A DNA stretch of 42,614 bases, taken from contig JACDDZ010000002.1 of the NCBI GenBank assembly GCA_013816695.1, positions 1 through 42,614 of the forward strand, in the 5' to 3' direction. The notes under the pieces are model-generated. The model was given only the letters and a program-made list of their open reading frames with translations, was not told the DNA's origin and ran no database searches. The DNA comes from Gemmatimonadaceae bacterium (lineage in GTDB: Bacteria; Gemmatimonadota; Gemmatimonadetes; Gemmatimonadales; Gemmatimonadaceae). Below are positions 23,569-32,965 of the stretch, piece after piece; position 1 is the stretch's first letter, and each line of letters starts with the position of its first letter. The translations under genes and the position numbers were made by a program.

Positions 23569-24272
23569 TGCCCGCGACACGCGATTACGTTGACGTCATT
23601 TATAACGAAAGGGATAGGCCGCTCACAGCTTACCCGGATAAACTCGCCCGCTATTTGTTCGACAGATATGAAATGTCGGCCGGCGTCAAACTGCTTGAAG
23701 TCGGCTGCGGCCGTGGGGAGTTCCTTCGCGGTTTTATTTCGGCGGGCGCTGAAGGTCACGGTGTCGACCGGTCGAGAGCCGCTGAAAAATATTGTCCTGA
23801 AGCGAGCCTAAAGATCGCCGACCTTGAGATCGAAGGGCTGCCTTACGCGGATGATGCGTTTGAGGTGGTGTACTCAAAGTCTGTAATCGAGCATTTCCAC
23901 AACCCGGAAAAGCTCGTCATGGAAATCTTCCGCGTCCTGAAGCCCGGCGGCCTCGTTTTGACGATGTGCCCTGATTGGGAGTTCAACTACAAGATGTATT
24001 TCGAGGATTACACTCATCGAACGCCATTTATGCAGGCATCGCTGAGGGATATTCATCTCATTCACGGCTTCGAGGATGTAAGGGTAGAGCGGTTTCGCCA
24101 GCTTCCCGTTCTGTGGTCACGGTCATGGCTGGTTCCGTTCTCCGAAATGACTCGCATCCTGGCGCCGGGTTTCCTGAAACCAAGGAACAAGTGGATCCGG
24201 TTCTCGAAAGAGATCATGCTTCTATCAAGTGCGCGTAAACCGTTGGCAGAACCGAGTCGCAGCACCACTTGA
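23568..24272 (+). CDS. Class I SAM-dependent methyltransferase
   Basis: 234 residues from ATG 23568 (TGATG junction); the open frame upstream is overlap with the VOC gene. Motif I is LLEVGCGRGEF (42-52), then GVDRSRAA for the ribose site, and YADDAFEVVYSKSVIEHFHNPEKLVMEIFRVLKPGG split as YADDAFEVVYSKSVIEHF and RVLKPGG. Typical methyltransf_11 protein of glycan clusters. It probably methylates the sugar acid of this module. The next gene overlaps by TTGA. Confidence 0.84.
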   Translation: MPATRDYVDVIYNERDRPLTAYPDKLARYLFDRYEMSAGVKLLEVGCGRGEFLRGFISAGAEGHGVDRSRAAEKYCPEASLKIADLEIEGLPYADDAFEVVYSKSVIEHFHNPEKLVMEIFRVLKPGGLVLTMCPDWEFNYKMYFEDYTHRTPFMQASLRDIHLIHGFEDVRVERFRQLPVLWSRSWLVPFSEMTRILAPGFLKPRNKWIRFSKEIMLLSSARKPLAEPSRSTT

Positions 24273-25114
24273 GTGCATCCGACCGCATAGGCTTTATGCA
24301 GGGACGATTTTCTCCTCTTTTGGACGGCCGGATTCAGGCCTTTCCGGTAGAAACCTGGCGAGAGGAATTTCTGGCAGCGGATGAGAGCGGTTTTCATTTG
24401 ATGGAATGGACGCTGGATTATGAGGGCTTGTATGAGAATCCCCTCATGACCGTAGAGGGCAGGGCGACGATCGCCGCGCTCAGCGCACAACACCGGGTTT
24501 TGATTCCTTCCCTGACGGGCGATTGCTTTATGCAGCGCCCCTTCTGGAAAATGGAAATGCCTGCAAAAAAAGAACTTCAGGCCGACTTCGATGCGATAGT
24601 AAGAGCATGCGCCTCGACAGGAATTGCCTTCGTGGTGGTGCCGCTTGTAGATCACGGGAAGCTGGACTCTGGAAGTCAGGAAGCGGATCTACTCGATTTT
24701 CTTGTCTCCAGGTGCGATTCGCTCAAAACCTCGGGCGTGAAAGTCCTGTTCGAGTCAGATATGGATCCGGCGCAGCTGGGAGCTTTCATCGCCAAGCTGG
24801 ATCGAGACGCATTTGGCATCAACTACGATCTGGGCAATAGCGCAAGTCTCGGCTACGACCCATTCGAGGAGATGGCGAGCTACGGCCATCGCGTGGCCAA
24901 CGTGCACGTAAAAGACAGGAAACGCGGTGGTACTACAGTTCCGCTAGGCATGGGAGACGTCGATTTCCCGAGAGCGTTTAGTGCACTGGCCAAGGCCGGA
25001 TATTCCGGAAATTACATTCTTCAAACCGCGCGAGCTGCGGACGAGAATCACGATTCCGTTCTTTGCATGTATCGCGATATGACATTCGACTGGGTGACTG
25101 AAAGTGGAGCTTGA
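24269..25114 (+). CDS. TIM-barrel sugar phosphate isomerase/epimerase
   Basis: 281 residues of the xylose-isomerase-like TIM-barrel family. IGFMQGRFSP (7-16) is the typical first strand, which requires the TTG start at 24269 rather than the internal ATG. Later strands show LFESDM, YDLGNSA and VHVKDR, with the acids and histidine used for metal binding in this family. Likely interconverts keto and aldo forms or epimerises a sugar intermediate. It overlaps both neighbours by a few bases, consistent with one pathway unit. Substrate unknown. Confidence 0.82.
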   Translation: MSASDRIGFMQGRFSPLLDGRIQAFPVETWREEFLAADESGFHLMEWTLDYEGLYENPLMTVEGRATIAALSAQHRVLIPSLTGDCFMQRPFWKMEMPAKKELQADFDAIVRACASTGIAFVVVPLVDHGKLDSGSQEADLLDFLVSRCDSLKTSGVKVLFESDMDPAQLGAFIAKLDRDAFGINYDLGNSASLGYDPFEEMASYGHRVANVHVKDRKRGGTTVPLGMGDVDFPRAFSALAKAGYSGNYILQTARAADENHDSVLCMYRDMTFDWVTESGA

Positions 25115-25856
25115 GCTTGCGGGCAAAACGGCGTTGGTCACCGGTGCGTCGCGAGGCATTGGCCGAGCGATAGCAGAGAGACTAGCCAGGGAAGGGTGCC
25201 GCGTTGCCGTGAATGCGAGATCCACCGGGCCGTTGAACGCTCTCGCTGGCGCGATCGCAGGGGCAATTGCTGTCCCCGGAGATGTCACCCGACCGGAAGA
25301 AGCATTGCGAGTCGTTGCGGAAACCTTCAAGTCTTTCGGAAGTCTGGACATACTTGTTTGCAACGTTGGGAGCGGGAAGTCCGTCGCTCCTGGAAAAGAA
25401 ACTCCTGTCGAATGGCAGCGCATGTTCGAGACTAACCTTTGGAGCGCCACCAATACGATTGAGGCAGCCCGAGACGCGCTTGCGCGGAGCCGGGGTGCAA
25501 TAGTTTGCATTTCATCGATTTGCGGGACGGATTTGATTGCGGGAGCACCCGCCACGTATTCCGCCGCCAAGGCAGCTCTGAACTCGTATGTCCGGAGTGT
25601 GGCAAGTTCTTTTGCCTCGCAGGGAATTCGCATCAACGCCGTGGCGCTGGGCAACATAATGTTTGAGGGCTCAACGTGGGACGAAAAGCAGGCCGCAGAC
25701 AGCCAGGGTGTGATGCAAATGCTGGCACGCACAGTGGCGTTGAATCGATTCGGTGAGCCTCAAGAGGTTGCCGATCTCGTCGCATTCCTGGCTTCCCCGC
25801 GGGCCGGCTTTTCAACCGGCGCGATCTGGAAGCTTGACGGCGGACAGACAGGATAA
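25104..25856 (+). CDS. SDR-family oxidoreductase (classical)
   Basis: 250 residues, classical short-chain dehydrogenase. TGASRGIGRA (13-22), CNVGSG in place of the usual NNAG, CISSICG with the catalytic serine, and YSAAK for the Tyr-Lys pair; C-terminal LDGGQTG. All catalytic residues are present. Start GTG overlaps the TIM-barrel gene by 11 nt. Probably reduces or oxidises a hydroxyl of the ulosonic-acid precursor, in tandem with the SDR that follows two bases later. Confidence 0.86.
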   Translation: MELELAGKTALVTGASRGIGRAIAERLAREGCRVAVNARSTGPLNALAGAIAGAIAVPGDVTRPEEALRVVAETFKSFGSLDILVCNVGSGKSVAPGKETPVEWQRMFETNLWSATNTIEAARDALARSRGAIVCISSICGTDLIAGAPATYSAAKAALNSYVRSVASSFASQGIRINAVALGNIMFEGSTWDEKQAADSQGVMQMLARTVALNRFGEPQEVADLVAFLASPRAGFSTGAIWKLDGGQTG

Positions 25857-25858
25857 TC

Positions 25859-26698
25859 GTGACACAAAACTTTCCTGCCTACGACCTTTCGGGCAAACGC
25901 GCACTGATTACCGGCGCAGCCGGCTTGCTTGGCGTCCAGCACGCGGCAGCGCTTCTCGCGAGCGGCGCGAATGTCGTTCTTACGGATGTCGCCGAGGATG
26001 CGCTCATGGCGGCGCGCGATTCGCTGGCGTCGGAGTTCGATGGGGGCGCGATTGACGTCCGCGTGATGAACGTCACTCAGCCCGGGGATGTGCACGGTGT
26101 GGCGGCAGTCCTCAGCCGTGAAAAGAAGCGGGTGGATATTCTCGTCAACAACGCGGCAATAGATCCCAAAGTGAAGTCAGAGTCTGCGAGTGTTGAGATG
26201 ACGCGCCTGGAAAATTTTACGCTGGAACAATGGAACTTGGAAATCGCGGTCGGCCTCACGGGCGCATTTCTTTGCGGACAGGTTTTCGGATCGATGATGG
26301 CTGCTGACGGGCGTGGTGGTGTAATCCTCAATATCGCGTCTGACCTTTCGGTCATCTCACCTGATCAGCGCTTGTACAGGGTGGAAGGAAAACCTGAGAA
26401 TGCTCAACCGGTGAAGCCAGTTACCTATTCGGTTATCAAGGCGGGGCTTATTGGGTTGACGCGGTATCTCGCTACCTACTGGGCAGACAAAGGCGTGCGC
26501 GCGAACGCACTATCCCCGGGCGGTGTCCACAATAACCAGCCAGCCGAGTTTGTGAACGATTTGGTTTCCCGCATTCCTTCGGGACGGATGGCTCGCCACG
26601 ATGAATACAGAAGCGCGGTACAGTTTCTCTGTTCGGACGCATCGGCGTACATGAATGGCCAAAATCTCGTGATGGACGGTGGACGCTCGGTGTGGTGA
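25859..26698 (+). CDS. SDR-family oxidoreductase (classical)
   Basis: 279 residues. ITGAAGLLGVQHAAAL (16-31) is the cofactor motif, NNAAID is present, LNIASDLSVISP gives the serine, and YSVIK the Tyr-Lys pair; the C-terminus VMDGGRSVW is typical. An insertion of about 15 residues (LYRVEGKPENAQPVKP) lies before the catalytic tyrosine, as in SDRs of neuraminic-acid-type clusters. Start GTG, two nt after the previous stop. A second dehydrogenase step in the same pathway is likely. Confidence 0.86.
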   Translation: MTQNFPAYDLSGKRALITGAAGLLGVQHAAALLASGANVVLTDVAEDALMAARDSLASEFDGGAIDVRVMNVTQPGDVHGVAAVLSREKKRVDILVNNAAIDPKVKSESASVEMTRLENFTLEQWNLEIAVGLTGAFLCGQVFGSMMAADGRGGVILNIASDLSVISPDQRLYRVEGKPENAQPVKPVTYSVIKAGLIGLTRYLATYWADKGVRANALSPGGVHNNQPAEFVNDLVSRIPSGRMARHDEYRSAVQFLCSDASAYMNGQNLVMDGGRSVW

Positions 26699-28500
26699 AG
26701 CGGTTTCTGATCACAACCGCTCTTGAAGACACGTGGCGTTTCGATCAGCCAGTTCTTTTTCTTGGCGAGTGGTGCCGGCGGTACACAGCGCGAGAGAAAT
26801 GGAAAGAAATGGACGCCGAGCTGCTGCCATACCATTGGGACGATCGGGAAAAGTTGTTCCGAGATTATCGATACGCTGCGAAGGTTTATGAGGGCCTTCT
26901 ACTGGATCTTACCTTCGAACTGAACCGGCTTCACAACGTTGAACACGATTCCCGCTATTGGCGAATCGTTATTGGTCCATGGCTGGGGTCTTTTGTGCAG
27001 GTGTTACTGGACAGGTGGTTGTCCATTCAGAGCGCGGTTCAGATGTACGAATTGTCGGGGACGATAGTGCTGGAGAGCGCCAAGCCGGCAGTCGCGCCAA
27101 ACGACATCTCCGAGTTCAACGCTCTTTGCATCAAAGACTCCTGGAATCACCGGATATACGCCGCGATGTTGGAAGATTCGACTGCGATCGCGCGGATATT
27201 GGTCAATGATTCACATGAGCTGGATTCAACTCAAGAGTCCCGGAACAGCTCGGTGCTGCGCAAGCAGTCCGTTGTGCGCAAAGCGAGGCGAAAGCTGGCA
27301 CGGTTGTATGCTCGAATCGCAAGTATGCTGGTGCGGGACAGCGATGCGTTGTTGTTGAACACGTACATGCAGGGTTCGGATCAGCTGAAATTGCAGGCGC
27401 GTCTCGGTCAAGTACCCCAGATACGGGAGCCACACACGCTTGAGCGTTTTCCCGTGGACACTGCGAAGCGAACGTGGTCTATCAAGAGCGAAGCCAGTTC
27501 AGGTTTCGAGCAGTTCGTGCGCCGGGTGATTCCGGATCACATCCCCGCTGCTTACATCGAAGGATATCGGCAACTCGTCGTAGAACAACCTGATCTCGAC
27601 TGGCCGAAGCATCCCAGGGTAATCTTCACAAGTAATTCGTACAGCTCTGACGAAATCTTCAAAATCTGGGCAGCTGAAAAGGTAGAGGCGGGGTCGCGTT
27701 TGGTGATCGGTCAGCACGGCGGCCACTATGGTATCGGGAAGTGGTCGTTCTATGAGGACCATGAGATAGCCATCAGTGATCGGTATCTGACCTGGGGCTG
27801 GACGACACCAGGCGAGCCCAAGGTAACGCCTGTTGGACGGATAAAAGCTGGACCGCGATCGGGCATCAGGCTCGGAGAAGAGCCGCGGTTGCTGTTGGTG
27901 ACATGTGCGCTTCCGAGATATAGCTACTGGATGTATAGCGTTTTTGTCGCAGGTCAGTATTTAGGCTACTTCGATGATCAGTGCGCCTTTATCGCGGCGC
28001 TTCCCGACTCGATCAGCAAGCAGCTTACAGTGCGCCTGTTTCCGCAGGATTTTGGATGGGATCAGCAGGAACGCTGGCGGGATCGAATGCCGCGTGTCCC
28101 ACTCGATGATGGAAGTGTTCCAATTGGAGAAGCGATCTGTCAGAGCCGGATCTGCGTTTGCACATATAATGCAACGACATTTTTGGAATCGCTTTCCATG
28201 AATGTTCCTACGGTAATTTTCTGGAATCCGGAGCATTGGGAAATTAAAGCCTCGGCGATTCCTTTCTTTAAGGAGTTGCAGCGCGCTGGAATTTTCCACG
28301 AATCACCTGAGTCCGCTGCACGGCAGGTTGCCAAAGTATGGGACGATGTCGACAGCTGGTGGCATAGCATGGAGGTGGTTACTGCTGTCGAGCGGTTCAA
28401 GGTAAACTACTGTGACTCTGGCCCGGGCCTGGTCAACAGGGTCGCGCAAGCTCTTGCCGGAGCTGCGAAGTTTCAAAATCAAATCAAATCCACTGAGTGA
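26695..28500 (+). CDS. LIC12162-family putative sugar transferase
   Basis: 601 residues from GTG 26695 (GTGA overlap; GTG 26692 would add one residue). The N-terminus RFLITTALEDTWRFDQPVLFLGEWCRRY is typical of the LIC12162 family first named in Leptospira surface-carbohydrate loci (first part RFLITTALEDTW, then PVLFLGEWC). The C-terminal half has VIGQHGGHYGIGKW, TWGWTTPGEPKVTPVG and CVCTYNATTFLESLSMNVPTVIF split across strand-loop units, resembling a GT-B nucleotide-binding domain. No membrane segment. It sits inside the ulosonic acid module, so it may transfer that sugar. The transferase role is a family-level assignment without a known donor. Confidence 0.75.
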   Translation: MKRFLITTALEDTWRFDQPVLFLGEWCRRYTAREKWKEMDAELLPYHWDDREKLFRDYRYAAKVYEGLLLDLTFELNRLHNVEHDSRYWRIVIGPWLGSFVQVLLDRWLSIQSAVQMYELSGTIVLESAKPAVAPNDISEFNALCIKDSWNHRIYAAMLEDSTAIARILVNDSHELDSTQESRNSSVLRKQSVVRKARRKLARLYARIASMLVRDSDALLLNTYMQGSDQLKLQARLGQVPQIREPHTLERFPVDTAKRTWSIKSEASSGFEQFVRRVIPDHIPAAYIEGYRQLVVEQPDLDWPKHPRVIFTSNSYSSDEIFKIWAAEKVEAGSRLVIGQHGGHYGIGKWSFYEDHEIAISDRYLTWGWTTPGEPKVTPVGRIKAGPRSGIRLGEEPRLLLVTCALPRYSYWMYSVFVAGQYLGYFDDQCAFIAALPDSISKQLTVRLFPQDFGWDQQERWRDRMPRVPLDDGSVPIGEAICQSRICVCTYNATTFLESLSMNVPTVIFWNPEHWEIKASAIPFFKELQRAGIFHESPESAARQVAKVWDDVDSWWHSMEVVTAVERFKVNYCDSGPGLVNRVAQALAGAAKFQNQIKSTE

Positions 28501-29552
28501 TGGGGCAGATAAAAGGTTTTCCGTACGCACGGTTTGCACAGAATCGCACCGTCGAGGAAGCAGGGCAAATGTTCCGGCAGCGAATCGAGGACGCGCTGGA
28601 GATACATGCCCGCCACCACGATTCATTCTCCACGCGGCCCTGTCCGTATTGCGGATCGGCGAAATCGGTCGAGCTGGAGAAATTTCACGGCGCCTACGGA
28701 ATATCGCGGTGCGATCTGTGCGCGAGCCCATTCGTGAATCCCGCTCCCGGACTCAACGCGCTCGAAGATTATTACAACAACTGCGAGTGCAACAAGATGA
28801 TGGACCGTATATACCGGGCTAGAGCCCAGGCGCCGGCGGATTTCATCAATGACCACAGGGTTCGCACTACTATAGAATACCTGAAGCAGGCGAAGGACCC
28901 GATGAACCTGCGGGTGCTCGAGATCGGATGTGGGTCAGGGTCCTTTCTTCAAAAGCTGCGCTCAGCCGTCGATGCCGAGGCTTCCTCGTCTATTAGAATT
29001 TCCGAGTATACGGGCATCGACATCGATGCGAACGCGATCGCCCTCGGCCAGGGAAAGGGAGTTAATCTTGTCAGCAGCTCGGTGGAGGCGTTCGCAAAGG
29101 AGCAACGTGATGCGTACGACATTGTGCTCCACTTTGAGCTCATCGAGCACCTGTTCGATCCGACGCAGTTCATGGTTGACGCGCGTGCGCTCCTCAAGCC
29201 GGACGGGGTGATGATCTTTACCACGCCAAACGCAAATGGCCTTGAAATGATCGCCTCGCACTACAACTCATTCCGACTGCTCGCGCACAGCATTTTTCCG
29301 CCAATGCACCTGAACGCTTTCAGCACGGTGAATATCTCGCATTTTGCGCTCAGGAACGGGTTCGCGGTTGTCGACATCCAGACCCCTGGTGCGCTCGACG
29401 TAGACATGGTTACGGTGTCAAAGGACCACGTCGAGGACGAGGGGCTAAAGGCGGTCGCAGAGTTTGACGACCATGAGAAGGGAGTTCTCCAACACGTCCT
29501 CATTGCTTGCAAGGCCAGCAGCCACATGCGCTGCGTTTTAAGGAAGGCATAG
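28500..29552 (+). CDS. Zinc-ribbon class I SAM-dependent methyltransferase
   Basis: 350 residues from ATG 28500 (TGATG). An N-terminal zinc ribbon uses C48, C51, C71 and C74 (CPYCG ... CDLC), followed by VLEIGCGSGSFL (139-150), GIDIDANAI, and FELIEHLFDP. The domain pair is shared with sugar C-methyltransferases and with methyltransferases of glycan clusters. The C-terminal cofactor-independent domain of the NDP-sugar C-methyltransferases is not evident. Probable sugar methylation; target unknown. A 20-nt gap separates it from the next gene. Confidence 0.84.
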   Translation: MGQIKGFPYARFAQNRTVEEAGQMFRQRIEDALEIHARHHDSFSTRPCPYCGSAKSVELEKFHGAYGISRCDLCASPFVNPAPGLNALEDYYNNCECNKMMDRIYRARAQAPADFINDHRVRTTIEYLKQAKDPMNLRVLEIGCGSGSFLQKLRSAVDAEASSSIRISEYTGIDIDANAIALGQGKGVNLVSSSVEAFAKEQRDAYDIVLHFELIEHLFDPTQFMVDARALLKPDGVMIFTTPNANGLEMIASHYNSFRLLAHSIFPPMHLNAFSTVNISHFALRNGFAVVDIQTPGALDVDMVTVSKDHVEDEGLKAVAEFDDHEKGVLQHVLIACKASSHMRCVLRKA

Positions 29553-29572
29553 CTGCGTTCCGGTTTCTATAA

Positions 29573-30343
29573 ATGAAGATCGTTCGTTACGAAACACAGC
29601 CGAGCGCAAAGTTCGGCTGCATTGAGGACGGCATGGTCTGGGAGCTTGACGGTGACCCACTTGTCGACCCCAGGCGCGGGCAAAAGGTGGCGATGCTCGA
29701 CTCAGTCACCTTGCTCGAACCTTGCCGACCGGCAAAAGTCGTCGCGATTGCAATCAACTATGTAGGCATCGAAGGGTTTTCCCCCACGATGCTCGAACCG
29801 ATGATCTTTGTGAAACCGGGATCGAGTGTGTGCGCCCCAGGGACTCCGGTAGTGAATCCTTTTCCGGATCTCCCGTGGTGGGGGGAAGCAGAGTTGGGAG
29901 TAGTAATTAAGTCGCGGCTGAAGAATGCGTCGCATGAAGAGGCAGTCGCTGCCGTGCTTGGCTTTACTGTTGGAAACGATGTTACAACGGAAAATGTTGA
30001 GGGCCGCGATCACCACCTCGCGCGCTCGAAATGCGCCGATTCCTTCTGCCCGATTGGTCCCTGGATCGATACCGAGTTTGATTCCAGCAATTGCCTGATC
30101 GAAGCTGTGCAAAACGGCGAAGTCATCCGCAGCGCGCGATCCAGCCAGCAATTCTGGCAGTGGCCTCGCATTCTTGTAGAAGTCTCCAAGTGGATGACGC
30201 TTGAGCCATGGGATGTGGTCCTGACAGGCAATCCCCCGGATACGGTGGGCATGCGATTCCTGAGTGACGGCGATGTTTACACGGCTCGAATTGGAGGACT
30301 TGGGGAAATCACCAACCAGTTTTTTAGCAAAAGGAATCAATGA
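29573..30343 (+). CDS. Fumarylacetoacetate hydrolase (FAH)-family protein
   Basis: 256 residues with the FAH catalytic core: WGEAELGVVI (metal ligands E105, E107), GNDVTTENVEGRD (D136), SFCPIGPWI and LTGNPPDTVGM near the end. The family covers hydrolases, decarboxylases and hydratases or dehydratases of 2-keto acids. Adjacent KdsB-like and HpcH/HpaI aldolase genes also handle 2-keto-3-deoxy acids, so a hydratase or C-C bond step on such an acid is the simplest guess. It overlaps kdsB by ATGA. Confidence 0.83.
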   Translation: MKIVRYETQPSAKFGCIEDGMVWELDGDPLVDPRRGQKVAMLDSVTLLEPCRPAKVVAIAINYVGIEGFSPTMLEPMIFVKPGSSVCAPGTPVVNPFPDLPWWGEAELGVVIKSRLKNASHEEAVAAVLGFTVGNDVTTENVEGRDHHLARSKCADSFCPIGPWIDTEFDSSNCLIEAVQNGEVIRSARSSQQFWQWPRILVEVSKWMTLEPWDVVLTGNPPDTVGMRFLSDGDVYTARIGGLGEITNQFFSKRNQ

Positions 30344-31113
30344 GAGTCGTAGTCGGAATACCTGCGCGCATGGGCGCCAGTCGTTTTCCGGGCAAACCCA
30401 TGGCGAAAATACTTGGCATGCCAATGGTGGAACACGTTTATCATCGCTGTGCGCTGGCAAAGGGGGTTGACGAGGTATTCGTTGCAACGTGTGATGACGT
30501 GATCAGGGATGCGGTGGAATCCTTTGGCGGAAATGTGTACATGACGCCGCCTGACATTCCTCGTCCTGGACTTCGTGTGGCCGAAGCTTGCAAGGCACAG
30601 TCGCTCGCCGATGACGACATTATTGTTGTTGTGCAGGGTGATGAGCCGCTTGTCGACCCGGGCATGATTCAGTTGGCAATCAAGCCTTTGCTCGACGATC
30701 CGACGCTGCAACTCGGAACACTGGTCTCTGAGGCAAACGAGGCTGAGTGGAATGACGTCAATGAAGTCAAAGTCGTTGCCGACCAAAAAGATCGCATCCT
30801 GTTCATGTCTCGAAGTCCAATTCCCTCGCGCACACGTGAGGAGATCGGGCCGAGACTCAAGCAGGTTGCAATTATGCCGTTCCGCAAGAAATTCCTTATC
30901 GAATTTCAGACCATGGAAATGACTCCGCTGGAGATCGCTGAATCGGTGGAGCTCCTCCGCGCGATCGAGCATGGTCTCGAAGTCCGTGCGATCCGGTCTC
31001 CGTTCAGAAGCATTTCGGTCGATACCGAGCCTGATCGACTGGAAGCCGAAGCTGCGATGGCGAAAGACAAGTATTTCCCGGATTACTCCGGCGCCGCGCG
31101 GCCGAAATACTAA
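30340..31113 (+). CDS. kdsB: 3-deoxy-manno-octulosonate cytidylyltransferase-like (KdsB)
   Basis: 257 residues. GIPARMGASRFPGKPM (6-21) is the CTP-binding loop and VVVQGDEPLVDP the conserved KdsB acidic motif. AAGG-type ribosome site (AAAAGGAA) precedes ATG 30340. It should attach CMP to Kdo or a Kdo-like acid. Placement inside a glycan cluster between an FAH protein and an aldolase, rather than with lipid A-core genes, suggests a capsule-type or modified substrate, as with KpsU. It may be redundant with, or distinct from, the NeuA-like gene at 21030. Confidence 0.84.
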   Translation: MRVVVGIPARMGASRFPGKPMAKILGMPMVEHVYHRCALAKGVDEVFVATCDDVIRDAVESFGGNVYMTPPDIPRPGLRVAEACKAQSLADDDIIVVVQGDEPLVDPGMIQLAIKPLLDDPTLQLGTLVSEANEAEWNDVNEVKVVADQKDRILFMSRSPIPSRTREEIGPRLKQVAIMPFRKKFLIEFQTMEMTPLEIAESVELLRAIEHGLEVRAIRSPFRSISVDTEPDRLEAEAAMAKDKYFPDYSGAARPKY

Positions 31114-31125
31114 TCCTTATCGCGA

Positions 31126-31905
31126 ATGACGAAAACAAATAAAATCAAAGCAGCTCTTAAAGCTGGCAAACGCGTTTTTGGATCTTGGTCGATGCTGTCG
31201 TCGCCACAGGTCGTAAACGTCATGGCTCAGTCCGGCCTCGACTTCTTGATCATAGATCTCGAGCATGGGCCCACAACATTCGAGACGGTCGAGGCCCAGC
31301 TCTATGGTGTTGAGGCTGAGGGATGCACGCCAATAGTACGCCTTGGGGAGGCAAGCGATACCACAATTCTCCACGTCCTGGAAATTGGCGCGCAGGCCAT
31401 TCTCGTGTCACACGTTTCCACGGCCGCGGAAGCGGAGCGAATTGTCCGCGCTGCCAAGTACCCCCCGACCGGCGAGCGCGGACTCTCTCCGTTTACACGC
31501 AACCACGGATTCTCGGATGCGGATCTCAAATCCAAGCTCCAGCGAGCCAACGATGAAATGTTTGTCGGGGTTCTCGTGGAAGGCCCAGAAGGAATCGCGA
31601 ATCTCGATGCAATTGCATCGGTACCGGGACTCGATCTTGTTTACATAGGTGTCTACGACGTTTCCCAGTCGGTTGGAGCGCCGGGCGACTTGATGCATCC
31701 GGAAGTTGTACGCGTGGTAAAGGATTGCGTGCGCATAATTGAAGGCCATGGACTCGCAGCGGGATCCGTCGGCCGGGATCGCGACTACCTGCAGCTGCTC
31801 GCTAACGCGGGCTTCCGCTTTTTGTCGTATCGCGCGGACAGTGCAATTCTGCGCGATGGTCTGGCCGCCGCCCGCGTCTGGTACGATGAGCTGAATGTCA
31901 GCTAG
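31126..31905 (+). CDS. HpcH/HpaI-family aldolase
   Basis: 259 residues, class II pyruvate-dependent aldolase fold. Family marks are FLIIDLEHGPTT (40-51), a metal-binding acid pair around VLVEGPEG, and IGVYDVSQSVG near the C-terminal strand. These enzymes join pyruvate to an aldehyde or split 2-keto-3-deoxy acids. Twelve nt after a KdsB-like gene, it could build a 3-deoxy-ulosonic acid from pyruvate by a route not needing phosphoenolpyruvate. The direction of the reaction cannot be seen from sequence. It overlaps the next gene by 11 nt. Confidence 0.84.
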   Translation: MTKTNKIKAALKAGKRVFGSWSMLSSPQVVNVMAQSGLDFLIIDLEHGPTTFETVEAQLYGVEAEGCTPIVRLGEASDTTILHVLEIGAQAILVSHVSTAAEAERIVRAAKYPPTGERGLSPFTRNHGFSDADLKSKLQRANDEMFVGVLVEGPEGIANLDAIASVPGLDLVYIGVYDVSQSVGAPGDLMHPEVVRVVKDCVRIIEGHGLAAGSVGRDRDYLQLLANAGFRFLSYRADSAILRDGLAAARVWYDELNVS

Positions 31906-32965
31906 GCAGGTGGACGACGTTTTGAAGGTTGGAATTGCCGGATACGGAACCGTGGGACGAATTCGTCACCAGTTCTGCACTGAGCATCCTCAACTGAATG
32001 TGGTTGCCGTCTGCGACCAGAGCTTTTCCGTTCCCGTTGTGACTTCCGAAGGGGTTCGCTGCTGGGGGACTTATGACCAGCTGCTGGAAGAAGAACTCGA
32101 TGTACTTTTTGTCTGCCTTCCGAACTACCTCGCTCCTGTCGTGACTGTAGCCGGTCTGGAGGCAGGGCTTCACGTGTTTTGCGAGAAGCCGCCTGGCCGT
32201 GACCTCGGGGATATCGAACGGGTGATAGCAGTCGAAAAGAGGTGTCCTGGGCAAAAGCTGATGTTCGGCTTCAACCACCGGTACCATGATTCGGTTCGCG
32301 ACGCTCTTCGTGTGATCAAGAGCGGCGAGCTCGGTGGGGTGCTGAACCTTCGCGGCGTCTACGGAAAATCAAAGATCATCAGGTTCGGGAACGACAAGGA
32401 TTGGCGCACGCAGCGAGAGCTCGCGGGAGGGGGCATTCTCCTTGACCAGGGCATTCACATGGTAGACATGATGCGTCTGTTCGCCGGCGAGTTCACCGAT
32501 ATCCATAGTTTCATTTCCAACGACTATTGGCATCATGATATCGAGGACAATGCTTACGCCCTGATGCGTACGGCGGACGGCATCGTTGGAATGCTGCATT
32601 CCTCAGCGACCCAATGGAGGCACCGCTTTCAGCTGGACATTACGCTGGAGCAGGGGGCGATCCTCCTCGGAGGAATCCTCTCGAGTACGCGTAGTTACGG
32701 CGCAGAGACGATTACTATAGTGTACTCCGCAGAGAACGACGGGGGAGACCCGCGTGAGGTGATGACTCGCTACAACGAGGATCACTCCTGGCGGGATGAG
32801 GTATACGATTTTGCGGCTTCAGTCCTCGACGACAAGCCGATCACGGCCGGGTCCTCCGCTGAAGCGCTTAAGACAATGCAGCTCGTTTACAGGATTTACT
32901 GCGCTGATCCCGAATGGCGCGAACAATTTGGACTCACCGATAGGATCGCAGGGAAAAAAGCGTGA
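31895..32965 (+). CDS. Gfo/Idh/MocA-family oxidoreductase
   Basis: 356 residues, full family length. Rossmann motif VGIAGYGTVGRIRH (12-25), CEKPPGRD, FGFNHRYHDSVRDA and LLDQGIHMVDMMRLF are classical. ATG 31895 overlaps the aldolase; internal GTG or TTG starts at 31910 and 31922 are possible and would still keep the Rossmann motif. Likely NAD(P)-dependent oxidation or reduction of a sugar or cyclitol ring carbon. Followed with GTGA overlap by a GmhA-like isomerase. Confidence 0.86.
   Translation: MSARQVDDVLKVGIAGYGTVGRIRHQFCTEHPQLNVVAVCDQSFSVPVVTSEGVRCWGTYDQLLEEELDVLFVCLPNYLAPVVTVAGLEAGLHVFCEKPPGRDLGDIERVIAVEKRCPGQKLMFGFNHRYHDSVRDALRVIKSGELGGVLNLRGVYGKSKIIRFGNDKDWRTQRELAGGGILLDQGIHMVDMMRLFAGEFTDIHSFISNDYWHHDIEDNAYALMRTADGIVGMLHSSATQWRHRFQLDITLEQGAILLGGILSSTRSYGAETITIVYSAENDGGDPREVMTRYNEDHSWRDEVYDFAASVLDDKPITAGSSAEALKTMQLVYRIYCADPEWREQFGLTDRIAGKKA

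Noticed and set aside
24944..25732. 262-residue leftward open frame
   Set aside because: Antisense to an intact SDR with all catalytic residues; low-complexity Ala/Ser-rich product typical of shadow frames.
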